This document shows positions 33,749 to 42,874 of a DNA stretch of 64,000 nt, one piece after another. Below the pieces are notes generated by a model that was given only the letters and a program-made list of their open reading frames with translations, did no database searches and was not told the DNA's origin. The stretch is taken from positions 496,357 through 560,356 of the forward strand of contig NZ_VKDF01000004.1 in the NCBI RefSeq assembly GCF_007096355.1, given 5' to 3'. Both the position numbers and the translations under genes were made by a program. Numbering within the stretch: the stretch's first letter is position 1; the number at the start of each line of letters is the position of its first letter. The DNA comes from Paracoccus sp. M683. Lineage in GTDB: Bacteria > Pseudomonadota > Alphaproteobacteria > Rhodobacterales > Rhodobacteraceae.

Positions 33749-35728
33749 ATGCACGCCTATCGCAGCCATACCTGCGCCGATCTGACCGCCGCCAATGCCG
33801 GGGAAACCGTCCGCCTGTCGGGCTGGGTCCACCGGGTCCGCGACCACGGGGGCGTGCTGTTCGTCGATCTGCGCGACCATTACGGCATGACGCAGGTGCT
33901 GGCCGACAGCGACAGCCCCGCTTTCAAGGCGATGGAAAAGCTGCGCGCCGAAACCGTGATCCGTATCGACGGCCGGGTGAAGCTGCGCGATGCATCACTG
34001 ATCAACCCCAAGCTGCCCACCGGCGAGATCGAGGTCTATGCCACCGATCTTGAGGTGCTTGGCCCCGCCGATGAATTGCCGCTGCCGGTCTTCGGCGATC
34101 TGGATTACCCCGAGGAAACCCGGCTGGCTTACCGCTTCCTCGACCTGCGGCGCGAGTCGCTGCACAATAACATCATGCTGCGCTCCAAGGTGATCCGCAG
34201 CTTGCGCAACCGCATGTGGGACAGCGGCTTTACCGAATTCCAGACCCCGATCATCACCGCCTCCAGCCCCGAGGGCGCGCGCGACTTTCTGGTGCCCTCG
34301 CGCCTGCATCCGGGCAAGTTCTATGCCCTGCCGCAGGCCCCGCAGCAGTTCAAGCAGCTGATCATGGTTGCCGGTTTCGACCGCTATTTCCAGATCGCGC
34401 CCTGTTTCCGCGACGAGGATCCGCGCGCTGATCGCAGCCCCACCGATTTCTACCAGCTTGACGTGGAAATGTCCTTTGTCGAGCAAGAGGATGTGTTCTC
34501 GACCATCCAGCCGGTCATCCAGGGTCTGTTCGAGGAATTCGGCGGCGGTCGTCCGGTCGATGCCAACTGGCCGCGCATCCCCTATGCAGAGTCGATGCTG
34601 AAATATGGCAGCGACAAGCCCGACCTGCGCAACCCGATCGAGATGCAGGTGGTCAGCGACCATTTCCGTGGTGGCGGTTTCGGCATCTTCGCGAAACTGC
34701 TGGAACAGGACGGCACCGAGGTCCGCGCCATTCCAGCGCCCACTGGCGGCAGCCGCAAATTCGCCGACCGCATGAACGCCTTCGCGCAGCGCGAGGGCCT
34801 ACCGGGCATGGGCTATATCTTCTGGCGAAAGCGTCAGCCCGAGGCAACAAGGATAGAAAGATACTTAGATGGCGTTGTGCCAAAGGCGATTTTTCGCGGC
34901 GGAAAGGAAATACCCCTAGATCAAGGACTCGAGATGCTTGAGGCAAACCTCGAAGCGAGCGAAAATGACGCGCTGGTCCTAATCACGAAATTGCTAAAAG
35001 ATGGTGATCTAAAAAGTGCGAACTTTCTGATTGACGCCTATTTCGGGGAGTTCGAGGCAGCTGGTCCAATTGCTAAAAACATCGGCGCAGTGAGGACGGA
35101 AGCGATCCGCCGGCAACTTGGTCTGGGTGAGGGCGACGCGGCCTTCTTCCTGGGCGGCAAGCCCGAGCAGTTCGAAGCCGTCGCCGGCCGCGCCCGCAAC
35201 GAGATCGGCCGCGAGCTTGGGCTGACAGACGAGAACCAGTTCAAATTCGCCTGGATCGTCGATTTCCCGATGTATGAGAAGACCGATGAGGGCAAGATCG
35301 ACTTCAGCCACAACCCGTTCAGCATGCCCCAGGGGGGCCTGGATGCGCTGAACGGCGATCCGCTGGCGGTCAAGGGCTATCAATACGATCTGGCCTGCAA
35401 CGGCTATGAACTGATCTCGGGTGCGATCCGCAACCACAAGCCGGAAATCATGTTCAAGGCCTTTGAACTTGCCGGCTATCCGGCATCTGAGGTCGAAAAG
35501 CGCTTTGGCGGCATGGTCAAGGCCTTCCGCTATGGCGCGCCGCCGCACGGGGGCTGCGCTGCCGGGATCGACCGCATCGTGATGCTGCTGGCCGATGAGC
35601 AGAACATCCGCGAGGTCATCATGTTCCCGATGAACCAGCGGGCCGAGGATCTGATGATGGGCGCGCCGTCCGAACCCACCAACGAACAGCTGCGCGAATT
35701 GCGCCTGCGGGTTCTGCCGAAAGAGTGA
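33749..35728 (+). CDS. aspS: Aspartyl-tRNA synthetase with an internal in-frame insertion
   Basis: A class II synthetase that charges tRNA-Asp (and in organisms lacking AsnRS also tRNA-Asn). The N-terminal anticodon-binding OB fold spans about 1-110 ([20 protein letters not shown]). Motif 2 is around residues 217-228 ([12 protein letters not shown]), the GAD domain follows, and motif 3 is [18 protein letters not shown]. At 659 aa it is about 68 residues longer than the usual alphaproteobacterial protein (about 591). The excess is a block at roughly residues 362-434, in the GAD region, with rare codons (CTA, ATA, AGG, AGA). Flanking catalytic motifs are intact, so the enzyme is probably functional. 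Confidence 0.93.
   Translation: MHAYRSHTCADLTAANAGETVRLSGWVHRVRDHGGVLFVDLRDHYGMTQVLADSDSPAFKAMEKLRAETVIRIDGRVKLRDASLINPKLPTGEIEVYATDLEVLGPADELPLPVFGDLDYPEETRLAYRFLDLRRESLHNNIMLRSKVIRSLRNRMWDSGFTEFQTPIITASSPEGARDFLVPSRLHPGKFYALPQAPQQFKQLIMVAGFDRYFQIAPCFRDEDPRADRSPTDFYQLDVEMSFVEQEDVFSTIQPVIQGLFEEFGGGRPVDANWPRIPYAESMLKYGSDKPDLRNPIEMQVVSDHFRGGGFGIFAKLLEQDGTEVRAIPAPTGGSRKFADRMNAFAQREGLPGMGYIFWRKRQPEATRIERYLDGVVPKAIFRGGKEIPLDQGLEMLEANLEASENDALVLITKLLKDGDLKSANFLIDAYFGEFEAAGPIAKNIGAVRTEAIRRQLGLGEGDAAFFLGGKPEQFEAVAGRARNEIGRELGLTDENQFKFAWIVDFPMYEKTDEGKIDFSHNPFSMPQGGLDALNGDPLAVKGYQYDLACNGYELISGAIRNHKPEIMFKAFELAGYPASEVEKRFGGMVKAFRYGAPPHGGCAAGIDRIVMLLADEQNIREVIMFPMNQRAEDLMMGAPSEPTNEQLRELRLRVLPKE
34832..35050 (+). 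other. Foreign-looking in-frame insertion within aspS
   Basis: These roughly 73 codons separate GYIFWRK from EAAGPIAKN, which are near neighbours in other AspRS proteins I know. GC falls to about 37% in 34981-35040 and about 48% in 34861-34920, against roughly 65% around it. The coded peptide is charged and probably helical. I recognise no domain. The atypical codons continue to about 35120, beyond the insertion into conserved sequence, so the block looks imported together with its right flank. Confidence 0.7.
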
Positions 35729-35760
35729 TCTGACTTCACCCTTGGGGCCATGTCATAAAG

Positions 35761-35789
35761 ACGCCGGGGGCCAGTTCCCCGGCGTTTTT
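35761..35789 (+). terminator. Terminator of aspS
   Basis: ACGCCGGGG and CCCCGGCGT form a 9-base-pair stem with a 7-base loop and end in TTTTT. It lies 33 bases after the aspS stop. Confidence 0.85.
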
Positions 35790-35807
35790 GGTAGTTGATG
35801 GTGCTGC

Positions 35808-37178
35808 ATGTCGGTGTCTTTCCCGGAACTCGCGGCAATCCGCCTGGGCTATGGCCTGTCGCCCTTGATGGCACCCCCGCAATCGGCGGCCGAGGTGCTG
35901 GGTAGCGTCGCCCTGTCGCTGACGACGGATGATGCGGTGACGCTGCAACAGGTCAGGGAAAGCGCCGAAAAGCTGGCCGGGCTGACCAAGGCACGCGCCG
36001 AAGGCGGGGCCGCCGCGACGGAACGGCATCGCGCATATACGACTGAACTCAGCTTTTTGCCGATGGTTGACCTGCGCCGCCGGATGGCCCGTGCGCTGGA
36101 CGCCCCGGCGGGGTTCGGCGAAAGGCTAGTGCAGTTCTGGGCCGATCATTTCACCGTTCGCGCCGATGGCAGCGGGGCGCAGATGATGGCCATGGCCTTT
36201 GTCGATGAGGCGATCCGTCCGCATCTGAACGGCCGGTTCGAGGATATGCTGATCGCCGCCAACACCCATCCGATGATGCTGCGCTATCTGAATCAGGATA
36301 CCTCTGTCGGGCCGGGGTCGCGGGTTGCGCGCAACAATCCGCAGCGTCAGCTGGGCCTGAACGAGAACCTGGCGCGCGAGACGATCGAATTGCACACCCT
36401 GGGCGTCAATGCCGATTACGACCAGACCGATGTGCGCCAACTGGCCGAGCTGATGACCGGCCTCACCTTTCGCCGCAGGCACGAGGGCGTGTTCAACGGC
36501 AACCAGGCCGAGCCGGGGGCCGAGGTGGTTCTGGGCCGCAGCTATGGCGGCGACGGGCCGGCGCGGATCGAGGATATTCACGCCGCCCTGACTGATCTGG
36601 CGCGCTATCCGGCAACGGCGCGGCATCTGTCCTTCAAGCTGGCGCAACATTTTCTGGCGGATCAGCCGCGCAAGGCTGTGATCGACGATCTGACGGCGGT
36701 GTGGCGCGAGACGCGGGGCGATCTGCCAAGCGTCTATGCCGCGCTGATCGGGCATCAGGAACTGGCCGCGACCTTCCGGCAAAAGGTGCGGCAGCCCTTT
36801 GACTATCTGGTTGCCGCGATGCGCGCGCTTGGCGTGACCGGCCAGCAGATCCTGGCGATCGAGCCGAAAAGAATCCGCAACGACATGCACCGCGCCATGG
36901 CCCGGATGGGGCAGCCCTGGAACCGGCCCACCGGCCCGGATGGCTGGCCCGAACCGGCCTCGGACTGGATCACGCCGCAGGGGCTGGCCGCACGGATCGA
37001 ATGGGCGCTGAAAATGCCGGCGCGGCTGGCCGATCCCTTGCCCGATCCGCGCGGTTTTCTGGCTGTGGCGCTTGGCGATACGGCGGGCGAGGCGCTGACC
37101 TGGGCAGTGCCCAAGGCGGAATCGGTGCTGGAAGGGGTGGCGATCGTGCTGGCATCGAATGAATTCAACAGACGATAG
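35808..37178 (+). CDS. DUF1800 family protein
   Basis: A 456-aa protein with DUF1800 features: ELAAIRLGYGLSP at the N-terminus, LVQFWADHFTV, MLRYLNQDTSVGP with LNENLARETIELHTLGV, and the C-terminal LASNEFNRR. No clear signal peptide is present, while its partner is Tat-exported. DUF1800 and DUF1501 genes are nearly always adjacent, and the pair has no established biochemical role. Six bases separate the two here. A terminator for aspS lies immediately upstream, so this pair has its own promoter. Confidence 0.9.
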   Translation: MSVSFPELAAIRLGYGLSPLMAPPQSAAEVLGSVALSLTTDDAVTLQQVRESAEKLAGLTKARAEGGAAATERHRAYTTELSFLPMVDLRRRMARALDAPAGFGERLVQFWADHFTVRADGSGAQMMAMAFVDEAIRPHLNGRFEDMLIAANTHPMMLRYLNQDTSVGPGSRVARNNPQRQLGLNENLARETIELHTLGVNADYDQTDVRQLAELMTGLTFRRRHEGVFNGNQAEPGAEVVLGRSYGGDGPARIEDIHAALTDLARYPATARHLSFKLAQHFLADQPRKAVIDDLTAVWRETRGDLPSVYAALIGHQELAATFRQKVRQPFDYLVAAMRALGVTGQQILAIEPKRIRNDMHRAMARMGQPWNRPTGPDGWPEPASDWITPQGLAARIEWALKMPARLADPLPDPRGFLAVALGDTAGEALTWAVPKAESVLEGVAIVLASNEFNRR

Positions 37179-37184
37179 GGGCGC

Positions 37185-38351
37185 ATGATGTTAAGCCGCC
37201 GGTTGTTTCTGAAATCCACTGCGCTGATCGGCTGTTCGGCCGCTGCGCATCCTTTGCTGAACACGATCAGCTTTGCCTCGGCGCCCGGCGAGAACCGGCT
37301 GGTGGTCATCATCCTGCGCGGGGCGATGGACGGGTTGGATGTGCTGCAACCCTATGGCGACCGCGATCTGGCGGCACTGCGGCCGACGCTGTCGGTGGGG
37401 CCGGATCATGGCGCGCTGGATCTGGACGGGTTCTTTGCGCTGCATCCGGCGCTGGCGCCGCTGTTTCCGCTGTGGCAGGCGGGTCAACTGGGCTTCGTAC
37501 CCGCCGTCTCGACCCCCTATCGCGACAAGCGCAGCCATTTCGACGGGCAGGATCTGCTGGAGGCCGGGACCGGAAACGACCTGCCGATCCGCCTGCAACA
37601 GGGCGGCTGGCTGAACCGGCTGTTGCAGGACATGCCGGGTGTCACATCGCAGACGGCCTATTCGGTGGGCGCCGAGGAGATGCTGATCCTGACCGGCAAG
37701 GCGCCGGCGCGCAGTTGGGCGCCCGATGCGCAGCTGCGCTTGTCGGCGCAGGCGCAGTTGTTGCTGGATCATGTCTATCACGACGATGCCATGTTCCGCG
37801 AAGCGGCCGCCGAAGCCACCGAGATCGCGACCGAGGCGATGGGCGATCGCAGCGCCGCAGATGCCGCGGGGCTGGCACGCTTTGCCGCCAGCCGGCTGAA
37901 TGCCGACACCCGCATCGCCAGCTTCTCGATCGCGGGCTGGGACAGCCATGCCAATCAGCCCTTGATCATCGGCAAGGCGCTGGACCGGCTGGCGCAAGCA
38001 ATCCTTACCCTGCGCGAGGGGCTGGGGCCGAACTGGGCCAAGACGACGGTTCTGGCGATGACCGAATTTGGCCGCACCGCGCGGCAGAATGGCTCGGGGG
38101 GGACCGATCATGGCACCGGCGGCGCCATGCTGATGGCGGGCGGCGCGATCCGGGGCGGGCGGATCATCGGCGATTGGCCGGGGCTGGGCGAGGGGGATCT
38201 GTATGCCGGACGCGACCTGATGCCCACGCGCGACGTGCGGGCCTATGCCGCATGGGCCATGCGCGGGATGTTCGGCACCGGGCGCGACAGCCTGGAAACG
38301 ACGATCTTTCCGGGGCTGGACATGGGCGATGATCCGGGGATGCTGGCCTGA
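37185..38351 (+). CDS. DUF1501 family protein, Tat-exported
   Basis: A 388-aa protein with a twin-arginine signal, SRRLFLK at residues 4-10 followed by a hydrophobic stretch. The body has the alkaline-phosphatase-like DUF1501 features: VVIILRGAMDGLDVLQPYGD, KRSHFDGQDLLEAGTG, and TEFGRTARQNGSGGTDHGTGGAMLMAGG. The last carries the candidate metal-binding Asp/His. Its function is unknown. It is in an operon with the DUF1800 gene six bases upstream. Confidence 0.9.
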   Translation: MMLSRRLFLKSTALIGCSAAAHPLLNTISFASAPGENRLVVIILRGAMDGLDVLQPYGDRDLAALRPTLSVGPDHGALDLDGFFALHPALAPLFPLWQAGQLGFVPAVSTPYRDKRSHFDGQDLLEAGTGNDLPIRLQQGGWLNRLLQDMPGVTSQTAYSVGAEEMLILTGKAPARSWAPDAQLRLSAQAQLLLDHVYHDDAMFREAAAEATEIATEAMGDRSAADAAGLARFAASRLNADTRIASFSIAGWDSHANQPLIIGKALDRLAQAILTLREGLGPNWAKTTVLAMTEFGRTARQNGSGGTDHGTGGAMLMAGGAIRGGRIIGDWPGLGEGDLYAGRDLMPTRDVRAYAAWAMRGMFGTGRDSLETTIFPGLDMGDDPGMLA

Positions 38352-38377
38352 GCCACCGTAGCAAAGGATCCTCTGCC

Positions 38378-39091
38378 ATGACCGCCGGATCGCGCCCCCT
38401 GGGCGATGCCCTTGTCGCCTTTGTCCCCCCGCCCGCGCCGGGACCCGGTGAAATCGACGGCAGGTTCGTCCGGCTGGAACGGCTTGATGCGGCCCGGCAT
38501 GCCGAGGATCTGTTTCAGGCGAATCAGGGCGGCGATGAGGTCTGGGACTATCTGGGCTATGGCCCCTTTGCCGAGGTCGAGCCGTATCGTGCGTGGCAGG
38601 CCAAGATGGCGCAATCGGCCGATCCGCTGTTCTATGCGATCCGCGATCTGACCGCCGATGCCATTCGTGGCATTGCCTCGTATCTGCGGATCGACCCGGA
38701 AAATGGCGTGATCGAGATCGGGCATATCCAGCTGTCACCGCCCTTGCAGCGCAGCGCCGCCGCCAGCGAGGCCCTGATGCTGATGATTGCCTGGGCGTTT
38801 CAGGCCGGGTATCGCCGCGTCGAATGGAAATGCAACGCCCTGAACACCCCATCGCGCCGCGCGGCCCTGCGGCTTGGCTTTACCTTCGAGGGCGTCTTTC
38901 GCCAGCACATGATCACCAAGGGCCGCAACCGCGATACGGCCTGGTTCTCAATCATCGACAGCGAATGGCCGGCGCTTGACAAGGTTTATCAGAACTGGCT
39001 GGCGCCGCAGAATTTCGATGCTGACGGCCAGCAGCGCCAAAGCCTTAGCCAGATGACCGCCGCCGCCTTGCCGGGGCGCAAAGATGGCTGA
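38378..39091 (+). CDS. GNAT N-acetyltransferase (RimJ/RimL-like)
   Basis: A 237-aa acetyltransferase. The N-terminal VRLERLDAARHAEDLF fits the RimJ/RimL branch, IEIGHIQLSPPLQRSAAASEAL covers the beta-4/alpha-3 acetyl-CoA region, and VEWKCNALNTPSRRAALRLGFTFEGVFRQH is the characteristic later part. The usual pyrophosphate loop Q/R-x-x-G-x-G/A reads QRSAAA, lacking the Gly, which is common in this branch. Substrate unknown. It lies 26 bases after the DUF1501 gene and may be cotranscribed. Confidence 0.85.
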   Translation: MTAGSRPLGDALVAFVPPPAPGPGEIDGRFVRLERLDAARHAEDLFQANQGGDEVWDYLGYGPFAEVEPYRAWQAKMAQSADPLFYAIRDLTADAIRGIASYLRIDPENGVIEIGHIQLSPPLQRSAAASEALMLMIAWAFQAGYRRVEWKCNALNTPSRRAALRLGFTFEGVFRQHMITKGRNRDTAWFSIIDSEWPALDKVYQNWLAPQNFDADGQQRQSLSQMTAAALPGRKDG

Positions 39092-39131
39092 GGGGCGCGG
39101 CCTGACCCGCGCGCTGTTTATCTTGCGGCTG

Positions 39132-39869
39132 TTACAGCCCGCCGGCGGCTGCCAGCCGCTCGTGTACCAGGCCGCTGATCCGCGTCAGATCCGAGGCCAG
39201 CGCCCGGCCGTCGGCATGGTCACGCGCCAGTGCATTGGCTGCATCCTCTAGCGCGCGGTCATGCGACGACCGGCCCAGACCGGCAAGGAAGCCGGCGATA
39301 TACTCGATCGCTGTGGTGTCCTCGGCCGCCGACATGACCTCGGCGATATGGGCCAGATCGTCGCGCAGGGCGGATGCATCAGGCGCGATCACGTCATCGG
39401 GCAGCAGGCGCAGCCCGCCGGTCCGGGCTTCTGGGGGCAGGTGGCCCAAAATGGTCTGCTGAAAAGCCGCCAGGCTTTCCACCGGTTTGGCCAGAAAACC
39501 ATCGGCGCCCGCATCCATCGCCGGCGTTTCATTGTCGGGATCGCCCGACATGCCCAGAATGACCGGCACGCGGGGCTGGGTCGCGGCGATCCGGGCGATC
39601 AACTCGGCCCCGTCGCCATCGGGCAGGCCCAGATCGACGATCACCACCGAGGGGCGATAGGTCTGCAAATGCCGCGCCGCCGATTTCAGGCAATCGGCGC
39701 GTCTGATCCTTGCGCCCGATCGCAGGCACAGCAGGCGCACGGCCTCGCTTGCAAAACGCGAATCCTCGACCACCAGAACGGTCAGCCCGTTCAAGGGCCT
39801 GTTGGGCAGGCTGGCAGCCCATAGCTGCATGCCCATCACCGCGGTTCCATTCCCGACTTCTGTCAGCAT
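39132..39869 (-). CDS. Receiver-domain response regulator without DNA-binding output
   Basis: A 245-aa protein. A CheY-like receiver spans about residues 28-145: VLVVEDSRFASEAVRLL, phosphoacceptor Asp in VVIVDLGLPDGDGAEL, and Lys in GFLAKPVESL. The remaining 100 residues are helical, rich in Asp/Ala/Glu, with no HTH, GGDEF or kinase motif. It may act through protein contacts, for example as an Hpt-like or anti-sigma partner. No histidine kinase gene is adjacent. Start ATG 39869; a later in-frame ATG is possible. Confidence 0.83.
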   Translation of the reverse strand: MLTEVGNGTAVMGMQLWAASLPNRPLNGLTVLVVEDSRFASEAVRLLCLRSGARIRRADCLKSAARHLQTYRPSVVIVDLGLPDGDGAELIARIAATQPRVPVILGMSGDPDNETPAMDAGADGFLAKPVESLAAFQQTILGHLPPEARTGGLRLLPDDVIAPDASALRDDLAHIAEVMSAAEDTTAIEYIAGFLAGLGRSSHDRALEDAANALARDHADGRALASDLTRISGLVHERLAAAGGL

Positions 39870-40004
39870 CGCCTCGACTCCGTTCCGATTCCTCAGACAA
39901 GACCAGATAAGGCCCGAATCGCTAACATCCGGTTAACTGCGACCTTGTGGCCCTTTCCATCCCGGCCTGCCCGTCCTAGAACCTGCCCAAACCCGGAGGT
40001 CACC

Positions 40005-40409
40005 ATGATCGGACGCCTGAACCACGTCGCCATCGCCGTTCCCGACCTGAAGGCGGCGGCCGCGCAATACGAAAACACACTGGGCGCCAAGGTTGGCGCG
40101 CCCCAGGACGAACCCGATCACGGCGTGACGGTGGTGTTCATCGAACTGCCCAATACCAAGATCGAGCTGCTGTATCCTCTGGGCGAGAACAGCCCGATTC
40201 AGGGGTTTCTGGACAAGAACCCCTCGGGCGGAATTCATCATCTGTGCTTCGAGGTCGATGACATCATCACCGCTCGCGACCGGTTGAAGGCCGAGGGCGC
40301 GCGCGTGCTGGGCACCGGCGAACCCAAGATCGGCGCCCATGGCAAGCCCGTGCTGTTCCTGCATCCAAAGGATTTCAACGGCACCCTGATCGAGTTGGAG
40401 CAGGTCTGA
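40005..40409 (+). CDS. mce: Methylmalonyl-CoA epimerase
   Basis: This enzyme interconverts (2S)- and (2R)-methylmalonyl-CoA in propionate catabolism. The 134-aa vicinal oxygen chelate protein has metal ligands at His in RLNHVAIAVPDL, Glu in IELPNTKIELL, His in GGIHHLCFEVDD and a terminal Glu in NGTLIELEQV. ATG 40005 follows CGGAGG. Its stop overlaps the DUF1467 start by one base. The mutase genes are not in the window. Confidence 0.93.
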   Translation: MIGRLNHVAIAVPDLKAAAAQYENTLGAKVGAPQDEPDHGVTVVFIELPNTKIELLYPLGENSPIQGFLDKNPSGGIHHLCFEVDDIITARDRLKAEGARVLGTGEPKIGAHGKPVLFLHPKDFNGTLIELEQV

Positions 40410-40681
40410 TGAACCTGACCGGCGGAATCGTGCTTTATGCGGTCTTGTGGTTTCTGGTGCTGTTCGTTCTGTTGCCGATCGGCCAGCGCAGTCAGGCCGA
40501 CGAGGGCAGGATCGTGCCGGGCACCCATGCCGGCGCGCCAGCCAATCCAAGGCTGGGGCGCAAGGCGCTGTGGGCGACGCTGATCGCCGGCGTGTTGTGG
40601 GCCATCTGCGCCTATATCATCCTTGGCGGCGTGATCACCCGCGAGGATCTGGAGGCATGGGGCGGGATGTCTGGCGGATGA
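40409..40681 (+). CDS. DUF1467 small membrane protein
   Basis: A 90-aa protein with two membrane segments (about 6-24 and 52-74) separated by a polar loop (PIGQRSQADEGRIVPGTHAGAPANP), the pattern of DUF1467, a family of unknown role found beside methylmalonyl-CoA epimerase in Rhodobacterales. Translation is coupled to mce by a one-base overlap (TGATG). Its last 47 bases overlap the convergent EI24-type gene. Confidence 0.87.
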   Translation: MNLTGGIVLYAVLWFLVLFVLLPIGQRSQADEGRIVPGTHAGAPANPRLGRKALWATLIAGVLWAICAYIILGGVITREDLEAWGGMSGG

Positions 40682-41354
40682 GATGGAACAGGTGCGTGAA
40701 CACCGCCGCCGCCAGAACCGGCACGATGATGTTCAGCACCGGAACCGTCAGCAAGACCGCGATGACCACGCCGGTCATGGTGATCTGAAACCCGTTTTCG
40801 TGGCGTAGTTGCCGCGCCTGCGGGCGGTGCAGGTGCCGGCCTGCGGCCATCTGGAAGAACTCCCGGCCCAGCAGCCAGCCGTTCAGGCCAAAAAACAGAA
40901 GTGGCGCAAAGGGCCCAAGGATGGGCGTCGCGATCAGCGACAGCAGTGCAATCCCGACCACGGCCGCGGCAATTGCCATGGCCTCTAGCAATCCATCCAT
41001 GAAATCAGATGATTGCCCGATATTATTCGGGTAATGGATGGTCTCGACTTGCTGGGATACGCGTTCGGCGAATAGCCCGGCGAAGGCCGCGGCAACCGGG
41101 GCCATCAGGAAAAATCCCATCAGCGGAAACAATGCCAGCGATCCCCAGGACAGCGTGTTTCCGATGTCTATGGTCCAGCCGACCCAGGGCAGGGTCAGGC
41201 TGCCCGGCGTGAACAGGCGGATCAGCGCAAAAACCCCCGCCTGAAGCGCCAGGAACAGCAGCAGGGTCAGTGCGATGCCGGCCAGCAGCAGCATCAGGAT
41301 GCGGGGCCGGAACAGATCACCCCAGCCCAGGGCAAGCGCGCGCCAGCCCATCAT
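40635..41354 (-). CDS. EI24/CysZ-like membrane protein
   Basis: A 239-aa polytopic protein with about four hydrophobic segments (around 18-45, 72-95, 125-160 and 200-225). GWLLGREFFQMAAGRHL and the paired hydrophobic hairpins resemble the EI24/CysZ family, whose E. coli member is a sulfate permease. No cysteine synthesis gene adjoins, so sulfate uptake is only a family-based possibility. The start ATG shares one base with the nitroreductase stop. The 3' end overlaps DUF1467 by 47 bases. Confidence 0.8.
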   Translation of the reverse strand: MMGWRALALGWGDLFRPRILMLLLAGIALTLLLFLALQAGVFALIRLFTPGSLTLPWVGWTIDIGNTLSWGSLALFPLMGFFLMAPVAAAFAGLFAERVSQQVETIHYPNNIGQSSDFMDGLLEAMAIAAAVVGIALLSLIATPILGPFAPLLFFGLNGWLLGREFFQMAAGRHLHRPQARQLRHENGFQITMTGVVIAVLLTVPVLNIIVPVLAAAVFTHLFHLIRQTSRPMPPDPRG

Positions 41355-41935
41355 CAGGCCGGGTCGCCCAGATAGGTGGTCTTGGCGGCAATGTCGGGGC
41401 GCGGGCGTTCGGGGGGAACCTCGCCGCGTGTGCCGATATGGACCAGCCCGGCGATGCGTTCACCCTTTGCCAGCCCCAGATGTGCCTGGGCAAAGCCCTG
41501 GTTCATTGCCGCGAACCCGGTCAGCCAGGCCGCGCCCCACCCCGATGCCAGCGCCGCATTGACCAGCCCCAGACAGACGGCACCAGCCGACAGGAACTGT
41601 TCCCATTCCGGCACCTTGTCACTGTCGACCGGGGCCGAGATCACCGCCACGACAACCGGCGATGCCAGGGCGGAAACCGCCTTTTCGGCGGCCGCGTCGT
41701 CCTGCCCCGCCGCCAGAACCTCTTGCCGAAGAATCGGGGCCAGATGGTCCAGCGCGGCACGTTCCATCACCAGAAAACGCCATGGTTCCAGCTTGCCATG
41801 ATCTGGCGCGCGGGCGGCCAGTGTCAGCATCTGGGTAATCTGGTCGCGGTTGGGCGCGGGCTGGCGCAGCAATCTGGGCGGGTGCGACCGGCGCGAGGCC
41901 AGAAACTCCAGCGCGGGGTCGTTGCGAAATTCCAT
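41354..41935 (-). CDS. Nitroreductase family protein
   Basis: A 193-aa FMN-dependent oxidoreductase. LASRRSHPPRLL and LTLAARAPDHGKLEPWRFLVME are the N-terminal FMN- and substrate-contacting parts, resembling the YdjA subgroup. GWGAAWLTGF and LVHIGTRGEVPPERPRP are the later signatures. ATG 41935 gives the normal family start; a longer in-frame reading adds an unrelated leader. Electron donor and physiological substrate are unknown. Confidence 0.88.
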   Translation of the reverse strand: MEFRNDPALEFLASRRSHPPRLLRQPAPNRDQITQMLTLAARAPDHGKLEPWRFLVMERAALDHLAPILRQEVLAAGQDDAAAEKAVSALASPVVVAVISAPVDSDKVPEWEQFLSAGAVCLGLVNAALASGWGAAWLTGFAAMNQGFAQAHLGLAKGERIAGLVHIGTRGEVPPERPRPDIAAKTTYLGDPA

Positions 41936-42019
41936 GCGCGTCTCCTGATCAGTCGCGGCAGATGTAAGGGTGGTTGCCGCTGTTGAACAGGGGTTGCGGC
42001 GCCGATCCTTCAAGGTTCA

Positions 42020-42277
42020 ATGGCATGCATGAGCGAGCTCAGCCATCTTGCCGTGCCAGGAACCGTGATCGCAGTCAGGGTAACGCCGCGTGCGGGGCGC
42101 AATGCCGTGCTTGTCGATGGCGCGGCGATCCGTGTGCTGGTCACCGCCGCGCCCGAGGGCGGGAAAGCCAATGCCGAGGTGCAGAAACTGCTGGCCAAGG
42201 CGCTTGGTATCGCGAAATCGCGGCTTAGCCTGGTTCGTGGGCAGGCCTCGCGCGACAAGCAGTTTCGCCTGGACTGA
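42020..42277 (+). CDS. DUF167 (YggU-like) protein
   Basis: An 85-aa protein of the UPF0235/DUF167 family: IAVRVTPRAGRNAV at the N-terminus, VLVTAAPEGGKANAEVQKLLAKALGI in the middle and LVRGQASRDKQFRL at the end. Its function is unknown; structures of relatives show a small alpha/beta fold. The start is ATG 42020 or 42029, since AAGG upstream is close to the first. It stands alone, divergent from the nitroreductase gene. Confidence 0.88.
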   Translation: MACMSELSHLAVPGTVIAVRVTPRAGRNAVLVDGAAIRVLVTAAPEGGKANAEVQKLLAKALGIAKSRLSLVRGQASRDKQFRLD

Positions 42278-42283
42278 ACGGCG

Positions 42284-42454
42284 CTAGAAATTCGCCGGTG
42301 TAAAGCCGTTGAAACCCAGGCGCGGAGAGTCGTCGGGCTGAACCAGATAGGCCTGACCATCCAGCTGCTGGTCCGAGGCGATGGGCGTACAGGCCGCCAG
42401 AAGCGCGGCGGCAAGCAAGGCAAGAAGGGCGGGGGATTTGGCTTTCATGTGCAT
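42284..42454 (-). CDS. Small lipoprotein downstream of an ArsR regulator
   Basis: A 56-aa protein whose first half is a lipoprotein signal with lipobox LLAAC. The mature peptide is only about 34 residues (TPIASDQQLDGQAYLVQPDD and a short tail). ATG 42454 is best spaced from AAGGA; an upstream in-frame ATG at 42472 is possible. Its leader holds two TGTGCATGT half-sites that match the arms of the ArsR operator at 42875. It lies 39 bases downstream of the ArsR gene on the same strand. Confidence 0.7.
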   Translation of the reverse strand: MHMKAKSPALLALLAAALLAACTPIASDQQLDGQAYLVQPDDSPRLGFNGFTPANF

Positions 42455-42493
42455 GTTTGCGTCCTTGTGCATGTATTTAGGTAAAAAAGGGGG

Positions 42494-42865
42494 TCAGCTA
42501 TTTGCCTCGGCTTCCTCCAGCGCGACCATGCCCCGCAATTCGGTCAGGATCGCTTCGAAATGGCTGACCGTTGCATGGCCGTCGACCTGGTAGAAGACAT
42601 GGCGGCCCTGTTGTTCGCTGCTGGCGATGCCGGCGCGTTCAAGCATCTTCAGATGCCGCGAAATGACCGAGCGATCCTGAGGCATCACGGCGGCCAACCC
42701 GGTCACGTCAGACCGGCCCATGCGAACCAGATTGACGATCAGCTGCAATCGAACCGGCTCGCAAAGGGCGCGAAAGAAATCCGCGTCGAATATGTCCGAC
42801 AGCCGCCGCGCGGCTTCGGCGCGGATCGGGCAGCAGTCAGGGGCAGGGGCGTTGATATCACTCAT
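42494..42865 (-). CDS. ArsR-family transcriptional regulator
   Basis: A 123-aa winged-helix regulator. FFRALCEPVRLQLIVNLVRMGRSDVTGLAAVMPQDRSVISRHLKMLERAGIASSEQQGRHVFYQV covers the HTH and wing. A Cys-Cys pair (PDCCPIR) near the N-terminus and the Cys in ALCEP could bind a thiophilic metal or oxidant, but the pattern is not the classical ArsR metal box. ATG 42865 is the likely start; an earlier in-frame ATG at 42892 falls inside the palindromic operator. It probably controls itself and the small lipoprotein. Confidence 0.85.
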   Translation of the reverse strand: MSDINAPAPDCCPIRAEAARRLSDIFDADFFRALCEPVRLQLIVNLVRMGRSDVTGLAAVMPQDRSVISRHLKMLERAGIASSEQQGRHVFYQVDGHATVSHFEAILTELRGMVALEEAEANS

Positions 42866-42874
42866 ATCGCCAAT

